Shown in pieces: positions 41,953 to 49,230 of a stretch of DNA of 64,000 nt; within the stretch, counting starts at the first letter, position 1, and every line of letters begins with the position of its first letter. The DNA comes from Nonomuraea montanisoli (GTDB lineage Bacteria > Actinomycetota > Actinomycetes > Streptosporangiales > Streptosporangiaceae). The stretch is from the NCBI RefSeq assembly GCF_013363975.1, contig NZ_JABWGN010000007.1, positions 124,001-188,000 on the forward strand, given 5' to 3'. Made by a program: the position numbers and the translations under genes. The notes beneath the pieces are model-generated. The model searched no databases. It was not told the origin of the DNA and was given only the letters and a program-made list of their open reading frames with translations.

Positions 41953-42894
41953 CTACCTCGCGGAACGGACCAGTTCACTGGGCGGCATGCCGCGAACCCG
42001 TTTGAAGGCATTGCTGAAGGCGAAGCCGTCGGCGTACCCCACCCTCCTGGCCACGGCGGCGACGGTGGTGCCGGGCTTGCGGAGGAGGTCGGCGGCGACG
42101 GTCATCCGCCACTCCGTGAGGTAGACCAGGGGCGGTTGCCCGACCAGTTCGGCGAAGCGCCGGGCGAACACCGCCCGTGACATCCCCACCTCCGTGCCCA
42201 GGGCCGCGACCGTCCACGGATGGGCCGGGCGTTCGTGCATCAGGCGCAGCGCCCGCCCGATCCGCGGATCGGCCAGGGCCCGGTAGCCGGGTGGGGCCTC
42301 GACGTCGGGCCGCGCGAACCACGAGCGCAGCGCCCGTACCAGCAGCAGGTCCAGGAGCCGGTCGAGGATGACCTGCTGGCCCGGCTCGTCGCGGCCGATC
42401 TCGACCGCCAGCAGGTCCAGCAGCGGCGCGAACTCGGGGTCCGGCGGGATGACGGCCACCTCGGGCAGGGCCCTGAGCAGGCGCTCGGACACGTCGCCGC
42501 GCAGCGGGTACTCGGCGGTGACGAACAGGTCGGAGCCGTCGGCGCTGAACCCGTACGTGCGCGGTCCCACCACCAGTTCGGGTCCGGCCGCCCCGGAGGC
42601 GCCGACCGTCGTCCAGCAGCTCTCCTCGCCGTCGATCACGACCTGGGGCTCCGTGCCCGGACGGTCGGCCACGGTGAACGGCCGCAGTCCGCGGACCAGG
42701 ACGACACCGCGTTCCCCTACCTGGACGGGAGCCGTGCCGTCGCGGACGATCCAGGACTCGCCGCGGAGCATCGCGCCCAGCGCCAGCGGGGCGGGATCGG
42801 CGTAACGCACCGCCCACGGCGGCTCGGCGACCGACTGGCAGAAGACCGCGCCGTGCGCCCGCACACCCGCGAGGTAGTCCTCCAGGAGATCCAT
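41953..42894 (-). CDS. AraC-family regulator with cupin-like N-domain
   Basis: 313 residues. The N-terminal half is a cupin-type sensor (RYADPAPLALGAMLRGESWIV, RGVVLVRGLRPFTVAD), and the C-terminal AraC DNA-binding domain has both HTHs: WTVAALGTEVGMSRAVFARRF and VAAVARRVGYADGFAFSNAFKR, ending in RGMPPSELVRS. It is divergent from the NmrA-like gene at 42969, its probable target. A perfect GTGAGA-CGA-TCTCAC palindrome lies next to its start. Confidence 0.94.
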   Translation of the reverse strand: MDLLEDYLAGVRAHGAVFCQSVAEPPWAVRYADPAPLALGAMLRGESWIVRDGTAPVQVGERGVVLVRGLRPFTVADRPGTEPQVVIDGEESCWTTVGASGAAGPELVVGPRTYGFSADGSDLFVTAEYPLRGDVSERLLRALPEVAVIPPDPEFAPLLDLLAVEIGRDEPGQQVILDRLLDLLLVRALRSWFARPDVEAPPGYRALADPRIGRALRLMHERPAHPWTVAALGTEVGMSRAVFARRFAELVGQPPLVYLTEWRMTVAADLLRKPGTTVAAVARRVGYADGFAFSNAFKRVRGMPPSELVRSAR

Positions 42895-42895
42895 G

Positions 42896-42910
42896 GTGAG
42901 ACGATCTCAC
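42896..42910. promoter_or_regulatory. Palindrome at the AraC gene start
   Basis: GTGAGA (42896-42901) and TCTCAC (42905-42910) are perfectly inverted around CGA, two bases upstream of the AraC ATG. A looser GCGAGA/TCTCGC pair follows. It is a candidate operator for AraC autoregulation and the divergent gene. Confidence 0.5.
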
Positions 42911-42968
42911 ATGTCTGCGAGATGAATGGCCATGGATGGTCTCTCGCGGCACCTGGTGTGCTTGCCCT

Positions 42969-43799
42969 ATGTCTGATTCACCTGTTCTCGTGCTCGGCGC
43001 CCGGGGGAAGACCGGCCGCCGCATCGTCGACCGGCTCGACCGGCTCGGCCGTCCCTTCCGCGCGGCCTCCCGCTCCGGCGGGACCAGATTCGACTTCGCC
43101 GACCGTGACACCTGGCGGCCCGCTCTGGAGGGCGCGGGGGCGGTCTACCTCATCCCGATGAACGAAGCCGTGCCGGCCGCCACCGTGGAAGAGTTCCTGA
43201 CGGCTGTGGCGGCGGCCGGCGCCCGCCGGGTGGTGCTGCTGTCGGCGCGCGGCGTGGATGGCGCGGCGGACCCGTACCAGGAGCCGGTCGAGCTGGCCCT
43301 GCGCGCGACGCACCTGGAGTGGACGATCCTGCGGCCGGCGTGGTTCGCGCAGAACTTCAGCGAGGACATGTTCCTGGGGCCGGTCCTGTCCGGAGAGCTG
43401 GCGCTGCCGGCCGGAGAGGGCCGGGAGGCGTTCGTCGACGTCGAGGACATCGCCGACGTCGCGACCGCCGCTCTGACCCAGGACGGCCACGCGGGGGAGG
43501 TCTACGAGCTGTCCGGCCCCGAACCGGTGTCGTTCCGCACCGCGGTGGAGATGATCTCCGAGGCCACCGGGCGGCACATCCGCTACACGGCGCTGGAGAC
43601 CGCCCAGTTCACCGCCGCGCTGGCGGCTCAGGGCATTCCCCGTGAGGCGGCCGACCTGGTGGCCGAGCTCCTGGGCCGGATTCGCGACGGCGCAGGCGAG
43701 CGCGTCGGCGACGGCGTACGGCGGGTGCTCGGGCGCGACCCGCGGCCGTTCGCCGACTACGTCAGGACGGCCGCCGCCGCCGGAGCCTGGAGCGACTGA
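42969..43799 (+). CDS. NmrA-like NAD(P)-binding protein
   Basis: 276 residues from ATG 42969, the only start that places the Rossmann motif at the N-terminus (VLVLGARGKTGRRIVDRL). Further motifs are VVLLSARGVDGAAD, LEWTILRPAWFAQNFSED and VDVEDIADVATAAL, as in NAD(P)H:quinone oxidoreductase/NmrA-type proteins. No SDR catalytic triad. Control by the divergent AraC regulator is likely. It is the second of three such proteins in this window. Confidence 0.9.
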   Translation: MSDSPVLVLGARGKTGRRIVDRLDRLGRPFRAASRSGGTRFDFADRDTWRPALEGAGAVYLIPMNEAVPAATVEEFLTAVAAAGARRVVLLSARGVDGAADPYQEPVELALRATHLEWTILRPAWFAQNFSEDMFLGPVLSGELALPAGEGREAFVDVEDIADVATAALTQDGHAGEVYELSGPEPVSFRTAVEMISEATGRHIRYTALETAQFTAALAAQGIPREAADLVAELLGRIRDGAGERVGDGVRRVLGRDPRPFADYVRTAAAAGAWSD

Positions 43800-43805
43800 C
43801 CGCGT

Positions 43806-43930
43806 TCGCGGAGGCGCACGCGGCTGGCCGCGATCGCCGCGACGGTGAGCAGGCTTGGAGGAGAAGTGGTACAGCGCGTTTTCCTTGCTGGTGCCCGCCT
43901 CGCGCAAGCGGCTCGCCTGAGGGCCCGTAC
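43806..43930 (-). pseudogene. TetR-regulator N-terminal fragment
   Basis: On the minus strand the translation REAGTSKENALYHFSSK resembles the recognition helix of TetR proteins (AGVSKGTLYHHF type). The frame then degenerates, and no ligand-binding domain follows. It seems a decayed regulator between the NmrA-like gene and the toxin-antitoxin-like cassette. Confidence 0.4.
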
Positions 43931-43987
43931 GGAGTGATCGCGATAGATTGACACCTTCAGCTCGGTGCCGGAAATCGAGGTGGTGAA

Positions 43988-44350
43988 GTGCGGGACAAGC
44001 CCGATTCGGTCTGGCACTTCTATCGAACGCCCAACGGCCGCCCCGTAGTGAGCGAGGAAATCAGAGCTGCCCTGGGTGACGGGCCACCGAAGAAGGAGCT
44101 TGGCGCTCTCCTTGGCAGAATTCAGTACAACACGGCTTTACCCCGAGATACGCGATCTCTCGGTCGAGGGCTCTATGAAGCCCGCCTTACTCACACGAGT
44201 AACGAATATCGGCTTTATTTCGCCCACGGACCACGGGGCGAGCATGTGCTGCTGGCGCTCGCCTTCCACATGAAGGGCGGCAGGGGCGCTCAGGACCGAG
44301 TCATGGACCGTGCCAGGGATCGGCTGGCCGAGTGGCTGGAGAGAATATAA
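43988..44350 (+). CDS. RelE/HigB-type toxin (phage Gp49-like)
   Basis: 120 residues from GTG 43988, with GAGG 7 bp upstream. The pattern LGALLGRIQYNTALPRDTRSL, GLYEARLTHTSNEYRLYF and VLLALAFHMKGG is that of the Gp49/HigB toxin family, mRNA endonucleases with a RelE fold; basic residues in the C-terminal helix (RDRLAEWLERI) agree. The XRE-type partner follows 30 bp on, so this is toxin-first order, as in HigBA. Whether it is toxic is inferred. Confidence 0.85.
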   Translation: MRDKPDSVWHFYRTPNGRPVVSEEIRAALGDGPPKKELGALLGRIQYNTALPRDTRSLGRGLYEARLTHTSNEYRLYFAHGPRGEHVLLALAFHMKGGRGAQDRVMDRARDRLAEWLERI

Positions 44351-44380
44351 GGTGAAACCGATACGGGGAGGTTGATGGTG

Positions 44381-44776
44381 ATGGACCCTCGCATCGCCGA
44401 GCTTCTGGGCATCGACCTGGACGACCCCCAGGTGCAGCGCGAGAACGCCGCGATCGACCGGGACATGCGGCTGATCGAGACGCTGGTCGGCATCCGCCGG
44501 CAACGCGGCATGACGCAGGCCGACGTCGCCGAACGCATGGGGCGCAGCCAGCCGGCGGTCTCCGACTTCGAGCGGCTGGGTGGCGACCCTCATCTGTCCA
44601 CCATCCGGCGCTACGCGCTGGCCATCGGCGTCGACGTGTTCCACGCGGTCAGCGTGTCCGGTGAGGCCAGTGAGACGAGCTCCACGCCGGCCAGGATCCA
44701 GGTGTCCGGCTGGGGGTCCGAGACGCCGCAGACCTTCGGCACGGCGAGCATCGACCTCAAGCGAGCCGCACGGTGA
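44381..44776 (+). CDS. XRE-family antitoxin (HigA-like)
   Basis: 131 residues from ATG 44381, nine bases after GGGGAGG; TTG 44372, ATG 44375 and GTG 44378 are also in frame. The HTH is at about 45-85: GIRRQRGMTQADVAERMGRS, PAVSDFERLGG and HLSTIRRYALAIGVDV. The N-terminal acidic tail (LLGIDLDDPQVQRENAAID) probably wraps the toxin, and the C-terminal 40 residues are disordered. Its stop overlaps the next ATG (TGATG). It is expected to repress the operon and neutralise the toxin. Confidence 0.87.
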   Translation: MDPRIAELLGIDLDDPQVQRENAAIDRDMRLIETLVGIRRQRGMTQADVAERMGRSQPAVSDFERLGGDPHLSTIRRYALAIGVDVFHAVSVSGEASETSSTPARIQVSGWGSETPQTFGTASIDLKRAAR

Positions 44777-45219
44777 TGGAGGCGTTCCTCGTCCTCGCGG
44801 ATTCCGGCAACACCGATCAGACCTCGGGGAAGGTCCACCTCCTCGGAGCCGGCTGGTCGTTGACCGGCCCGGTCGTGCCTCCCTCGGCCCTGGCCGGGTT
44901 CCTGCGGATTCCCTGGCATGACGTCGAGGACGACTTCGCCTTCCACCTCAGGCTGGTCGACGACGAACGCCATCCGGTCGAGGTGCCGCTGGCCGACGGA
45001 ACGACCAAGCCGATCGGTTTCGAGGGTGGACTCGACGTCGGCTACAGCCGGCCGCACGAGGACGTCGCCCGCCGGATCCCGATGAACCTGTCCTTCTCCG
45101 TGAACATCCCTCCGCTGCCTCTGGTGCCCGGCAGCGTCTATGAATGGATCCTCGATGTCGGGGATGTCGAGGTCGCGTCCGTTCGCTTCTGCGTACGACC
45201 GGAGGCGGCCCCCGCCTGA
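44776..45219 (+). CDS. DUF6941-type protein coupled to the toxin-antitoxin pair
   Basis: 147 residues from ATG 44776, which overlaps the antitoxin stop. The sequence (FLVLADSGNTDQTSGKVHLLG, FLRIPWHDVEDDFAFHLRLV, SVNIPPLPLVPGSVYEWILD) matches my memory of DUF6941, a small beta-sandwich-like family of unknown function. The coupling to a HigBA-like pair makes a three-gene cassette; a chaperone or stabiliser role is only a guess. Its stop codon lies within the first of three 17-bp tandem repeats. Confidence 0.7.
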   Translation: MEAFLVLADSGNTDQTSGKVHLLGAGWSLTGPVVPPSALAGFLRIPWHDVEDDFAFHLRLVDDERHPVEVPLADGTTKPIGFEGGLDVGYSRPHEDVARRIPMNLSFSVNIPPLPLVPGSVYEWILDVGDVEVASVRFCVRPEAAPA

Positions 45220-45254
45220 AGGCGGCCCCCGCCTGAAGGCGGCCCCCGCCTGAA
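45204..45254. repeat. Three 17-bp tandem units at a gene end
   Basis: GGCGGCCCCCGCCTGAA is repeated exactly at 45204, 45221 and 45238. The first unit contains the stop codon of the DUF6941 gene; each unit holds GGCGG/CCGCC inverted arms. Confidence 0.95.
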
Positions 45255-45281
45255 GGCGCCGCCCCTGGGAGGCGGCGCCTT
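45253..45281 (+). terminator. Strong hairpin after the toxin-antitoxin-like cassette
   Basis: AAGGCGCCGCC (45253-45263) and GGCGGCGCCTT (45271-45281) form a perfect 11-bp stem with a 7-nt loop. No long T run follows, so it is a hairpin-type end, possibly bidirectional with the convergent hydrolase gene. Confidence 0.7.
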
Positions 45282-45319
45282 CGCCGGGCCGCCTCCGGTC
45301 CGCGCGGTGTGGCCGCCGG

Positions 45320-46483
45320 CTATCGGGACGCGGGCGGGCAGAACTCCGCGGACAGCACGTCGGTGAAGACGCTCAGCGGAGCCCAGTCGCCGTTGACCTG
45401 GCTGGCGACCCGGTGCCTGCCGTCGCGGGTGCCCATGGCGTAGCTCCAGGAGCCGTAGGTGGCGCCGGCGTTGCCCCAGACGGTCACCCCGCACGGCAGT
45501 TTCTGCTCGAAGATTCCCAGGCCGTACCTGGTGCCGGGGATCCAGCCCGAGCCGTCGGTGGGGACGGTGGTGAGCATCTCCCGTAGCTGGGCGGCCGGCA
45601 GGAGACGGCCGCCGAGCAGGGCGGAGAAGAAGCGGTTGAGGTCGGTCGTGGTGGAGAGCATGCCGCCGGCGGCCCAGGCGAAGGACTGGTTCATCTCCGT
45701 GGCGTCGTGGATCTCGGGCTGGGGGGCGGAGGAGAAGAGGACGGAGTAGTGCACCGGGTGGGGGCCGCGGATCGTGGGGTCCGTGGCGGGCAGGGAGGTG
45801 CCGGCCAGGTTCAGGGGACGGATGACGGTCCGGTTCAGCTCCTGGGCGAAGGTCCTGCCCGTCGCCCTCTCGACGATCATGGCGGCCAGGATGTAGTTGG
45901 TGTTGGAGTACGTGAAGCGCTCGCCGGGGCCGCCGGTGGGCGGGTGCTCGAGCGCGATCCTCACCAGTTGCTCCGGCGTGTAGGTGTCGTAGCGGTGCTT
46001 GAACCACTCCTCGCCCACGCCCCGCTCGAAGAAGGACTCGTCATTGGTGTAGGCGTAGAGGCCGCTGGTCTGGTTGAGCAACTGCCGGACGGTGATCTTG
46101 CCGGGCTCGTAGGCGGTGCCGTCGAACAGGCCGGGCAGCCACCTGTCCAGGGTGTCGTCGAGGCTCAGCCTGCCCTCGGCCGCCAGCTTGAGCACCACGG
46201 TGGCGGTGAAGGCCTTGGACGCGCTGCCGATGCGGAACCTCTCGTTCTGGTGGCGCTCGCGACCGGTCCTGGTGTCGGAGACACCCGCCGAGCCGAACCA
46301 GCGGCTGCTCCCGTCCCGGATCTCCGTGACGATGCCGGGAGCGATCTTCGTAGCGACCGCTCGGTCGAGCACGCGCTGCACGTCGGGACGCCCGGGAGCG
46401 GGGGACGCGGATGCCGGCAGGGCCGTGGCGACCAGGGTCGCGGCGATGAGCAGTCCGGCCTTGGCGGAGAGCGATGCGATCAC
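45320..46483 (-). CDS. Secreted serine hydrolase (class C beta-lactamase/DD-peptidase family)
   Basis: 387 residues with a Sec signal peptide (AGLLIAATLVATALPASAS, cleavage after ASA). The active-site SxxK is GSASKAF (Ser87, Lys90), and the second motif is FTYSNTNY (YxN). The third motif, usually HxG/KTG, reads WGNAGATYG, so a lysine or histidine is missing at that place, as in several esterase- or peptidase-like relatives. It may act on cell wall peptides or esters outside the cell. The next gene upstream (46518) is in the same direction, 35 bp away. Confidence 0.88.
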   Translation of the reverse strand: MIASLSAKAGLLIAATLVATALPASASPAPGRPDVQRVLDRAVATKIAPGIVTEIRDGSSRWFGSAGVSDTRTGRERHQNERFRIGSASKAFTATVVLKLAAEGRLSLDDTLDRWLPGLFDGTAYEPGKITVRQLLNQTSGLYAYTNDESFFERGVGEEWFKHRYDTYTPEQLVRIALEHPPTGGPGERFTYSNTNYILAAMIVERATGRTFAQELNRTVIRPLNLAGTSLPATDPTIRGPHPVHYSVLFSSAPQPEIHDATEMNQSFAWAAGGMLSTTTDLNRFFSALLGGRLLPAAQLREMLTTVPTDGSGWIPGTRYGLGIFEQKLPCGVTVWGNAGATYGSWSYAMGTRDGRHRVASQVNGDWAPLSVFTDVLSAEFCPPASR

Positions 46484-46517
46484 TTCAGAAGTCCTTTCAG
46501 AGGGGAAAGAGGGGTGG

Positions 46518-47492
46518 TCAGAGGGTGGCCGGCCGGCGGGGCTCGGTCGCGGCGGCGTCCCGCACGGTGGCGCGTCTGGCGGCGACGATCGTCCAGGTGG
46601 TGGCGAACGCGGTGATCAGGGCCACTGCGGCGAGGGCGGCGAGCGTGGCCGTGTCGGGGTGGATCAGGGACTGGCCGCGTGCGGCCTGCCAGGTCACCAC
46701 GGCGACCAGGCCGGTGTAGCCGAGCGCGGCGCAGCCCACCAGGCGGGCACGGACGCGCTCGTCGCGCAGCCAGACGTGCCGGGCGGCCAGGGCGGCCAGG
46801 ACCGCGGTGACGACGAGCAGGACCTGGATGCCGTGCAGGGCGAAGAAGTGCGGGACGCGGAAGTCGCCGCCGGTGACGCTCCAGTTGGTGAGGGGCATGC
46901 CGTGGCCGTCGGGGTCGCCGATGCCGTGCCCTTGGTACATCGGCACCTGAGCGCCGTTGGCGTCGGTGACGGTGCGGGGGTGGAGGTCGGTGACCATCCA
47001 GTAGAGGGGGATGAGCATGCCGGCGGTGGCCAGCCCGAGCCCGGCGCGGATGGCGCGGGTGAGCGCGGGGCCGGCGGCGCGCTGGACCAGCACCATGACC
47101 GCGATGACCAGTTGCGTGATCAGGACGATCATCACGCCGGTGGTGAGGACCGGGACCAGCGCCAGGGTGACGGGGTCGCTCTGGTCGGCGTTGAAGTGGC
47201 TGAAGGTGCCGCGGGCGGCCTGGATGGTGATGGCGGCGACCTCGACGGTCACGCCCACCGCGAAGACGGTGCCGATCCACCGGCCCAGGCGCCGGGCCTT
47301 GGTCAGCTTGGAGATCAGCCAGGCCAGCGTCCCGGCGTAGAGGGCGAAGGCGAAGCCGAACTTCAGCGGTTTGACCCACACCGACTCGCCCAGCAGCGTC
47401 CGGCTGTCGGTCACCAGGCCGGCGAGGCTGACCAGGACCAGGGCGGACATGAGCCCCGCGCAGAGCAGCAGCGGGCGGTGCCAGGACTTCAT
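46518..47492 (-). CDS. Polytopic membrane protein
   Basis: 324 residues from ATG 47492 (GGGAG upstream); earlier in-frame codons to 47561 add no hydrophobic segment. Eight hydrophobic segments are visible, for example LLLCAGLMSALVLVSLAGL, VPVLTTGVMIVLITQLVIAV and QVLLVVTAVLAALAARHVW. An extended loop contains HPRTVTDANGAQVPMYQGHG and a HFFALHGIQ motif. I cannot name the family. It is divergent from the MarR-type regulator at 47720 and, together with the serine hydrolase, probably under its control through the TTGCATTC sites. Confidence 0.8.
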   Translation of the reverse strand: MKSWHRPLLLCAGLMSALVLVSLAGLVTDSRTLLGESVWVKPLKFGFAFALYAGTLAWLISKLTKARRLGRWIGTVFAVGVTVEVAAITIQAARGTFSHFNADQSDPVTLALVPVLTTGVMIVLITQLVIAVMVLVQRAAGPALTRAIRAGLGLATAGMLIPLYWMVTDLHPRTVTDANGAQVPMYQGHGIGDPDGHGMPLTNWSVTGGDFRVPHFFALHGIQVLLVVTAVLAALAARHVWLRDERVRARLVGCAALGYTGLVAVVTWQAARGQSLIHPDTATLAALAAVALITAFATTWTIVAARRATVRDAAATEPRRPATL

Positions 47493-47554
47493 GGGGACTC
47501 CCATCTCGGCGTCGGAAGACCGGCGCCTCGCGTTTGCGACAGAGCAAAAGCTAA

Positions 47555-47677
47555 CTTGCATTCACTATTTCGTCAACACATAAAAGCCCTAACAACACGG
47601 GTTTTCGGACCTGCTTGCAATGATGGTGTACGTGAATGCAAGCCGACCGACTTGCAATGAGATGAAGCGAATGCAAG
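47555..47677. promoter_or_regulatory. Iterated TTGCAT/ATGCAA operator sites
   Basis: CTTGCATTCAC (47555-47565), then CTTGCA/TGCAAG pairs at 47614-47642 and at 47651-47677, the latter containing GAATGCAA. All lie between the divergent membrane protein and MarR-type regulator genes; two pairs start with the identical CTTGCAATGA. Cooperative autoregulation is likely. Confidence 0.65.
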
Positions 47678-47719
47678 ACTCCGATGTCCCCGCTCCCCGC
47701 GAACAGGAAGGCGTCGTCC

Positions 47720-48418
47720 ATGCCCGGAGGCAGGCTGACCCATCAGGACCGCCGGCAGATCGCCGACGGCCTGGCCGAAGGGCTCACCTACACCGAGATC
47801 GCCACTCGCCTGAACCGGCCGCTGTCCACCGTCACGCGCGAGGTGGCCCGCAACGGCGGTCCCACCGGCTACCGGGCCGACCAGGCGCACCAGGCCACGC
47901 GGCAACGCGCCCGCAGGAGCCAGCCCGTCCTCGCGGAACGCGACCCCGGAGCGGTCAGCGACCTGGAGGAGCAGTTCACCGAGCTGGTGGTCAACACGGG
48001 GCTGTCGCGCATGACCGCCCGCGTGCTCTCCGCCCTCTACCTCACCGACAGCGGCAGCCTCACCGCGGCCGAGCTCGCCAGGCACCTCCAGGTCAGCCCG
48101 GCCTCCATCTCCAAGGCCGTCGCCGAACTGGAGCAGCAGGAGCTCATCCGCCGCGAACGCGACCCCCGCCGCCGCCGCGACCGCTACGTCATCGACGCCG
48201 ACGCCTGGTTCCGTGGCTGGATGGCCAGCGCCCGCCAGAACGCCCTGCTGGCCGACTTCGCCCGTCAGGGAGCGGAAACCCTCGGGGTCGCCTCACCCGC
48301 CGGGACCCGGCTGCGCGACATCGGGGACTTCTTCGACCACGTCGGCCGGGCCATGCTGGAGGCGGCCGAGCAGTGGCGCGCGGCCTACGCCGCCAGGGGT
48401 GCGACCGGCCAGGACTGA
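47720..48418 (+). CDS. MarR/GbsR-type regulator with an IS30-like N-terminal HTH
   Basis: 232 residues from ATG 47720, with AGGAAGG 8 bp upstream; the longer frame from 47684 lacks a ribosome site. The first 60 residues match the IS30-transposase-type HTH (RLTHQDRRQIADGLAEGLTY, RPLSTVTREVARNGG). The rest is a GbsR/MarR winged helix (TAAELARHLQVSPASISKAV) with EQQELIRRERDPRRRRDRY. The double DNA-binding layout suits the repeated TTGCAT sites upstream. It may represent capture of a transposase HTH by a regulator. Confidence 0.85.
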   Translation: MPGGRLTHQDRRQIADGLAEGLTYTEIATRLNRPLSTVTREVARNGGPTGYRADQAHQATRQRARRSQPVLAERDPGAVSDLEEQFTELVVNTGLSRMTARVLSALYLTDSGSLTAAELARHLQVSPASISKAVAELEQQELIRRERDPRRRRDRYVIDADAWFRGWMASARQNALLADFARQGAETLGVASPAGTRLRDIGDFFDHVGRAMLEAAEQWRAAYAARGATGQD

Positions 48419-48457
48419 GCGGCCCTCACGAGGGCTACGGGCGCGGGCTGTCGAACA

Positions 48458-49051
48458 CTAGGGCTTGCTCGTCAGGGCGAGGCGGACGGCGAGACCGATC
48501 AGCAGGGTTCCCGACACGTACTCCAGGCGACGGCGTACGGCCGGCCGCTTGAAGAAGCCCTCGGCCGCGCCGACCAGCCGGACGATCCCCAGATACCAGG
48601 CAAGGTCGATCAGGGCGGAGGCCACCGCCAGGAGCAGCAGCGTCGGCAGCGCAGGAGCGCCCTCGGGCACGAACTGCGGCAGGAAGGAGAGCGCGAACAC
48701 GCCGGCCTTCGGATTGGCCAGGTTGGTCAGCAGCCCCGACCGGTAGCAGCTCCACAGCGAGGGGCCGGCGGGCGCCGGCGCGGTCAGGTCTCCGGACGGA
48801 ACGCCCTCGGCGCCGCGCCGCGCCTGCCACAGCATCCTCGCGCCGAACCAGACCAGCACGATCGCGCCGACGATCCGCATGACGTCGAAGGCGAGCTCGG
48901 ACACGACGAGCAGCGCGGACAGGCCGAACGCCGCCGCCAGGCACCACACCAGCCAGCCGGTCTCGTTGCCGAGCACGGTCGCCACTCCCGCCGGCCGGCC
49001 CGCGCGGATGGACTGCCGCAGGATCACCACGGTGGTGGGCCCGGGAATCGT
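48458..49051 (-). pseudogene. 3' part of an interrupted LysE-family exporter gene
   Basis: This part encodes about 197 residues of a LysE/RhtB-type amino acid exporter, entering at TIPGPTTVVILRQSI, the conserved family motif near the N-terminus, and continuing through five hydrophobic helices (LVVSELAFDVMRIVGAIVLVW, NLANPKAGVFALSFLPQF). Its own start is missing: an IS200/IS605 element begins at 49052. The first 13 codons are at 50850-50888. Joined, they give 211 codons (210 residues plus stop), the normal family length. Expression from within the element would give an N-terminally altered protein. Confidence 0.88.
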
Positions 49052-49230
49052 GACTCCTCCGCCCCCTGAAGGGGGCGGCTTCTCGCTAGGCCGCTGCGGC
49101 GTCGCGAAGGGCAAGCCCTGCCCTGAGGATGTTGATCGCCGCATTCACGTCGGCGTGCGCCTCGTAGCGGCACGCCGTACATCGGAACTCGGCTTGGGTG
49201 ACGCGGTTCTCCTTTGCGTAGTGCCCGCAA
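49052..49230 (-). ncRNA. Predicted omega-RNA (guide RNA of TnpB)
   Basis: In IS605 elements the guide scaffold covers the 3' end of tnpB and the right end, and the guide is the flanking DNA. By that rule the guide here would start with ACGATTCCCGGGCCCACCAC of lysE, next to 49052. The limits are approximate and nothing but position and the terminal hairpin supports them. Confidence 0.4.

Noticed and set aside
46518..47660. 514-codon plus frame and 355-codon minus frame across the membrane protein gene
   Set aside because: Both are shadows of the polytopic membrane protein frame, with Gly/Val/Asp- or Arg/His-rich translations.
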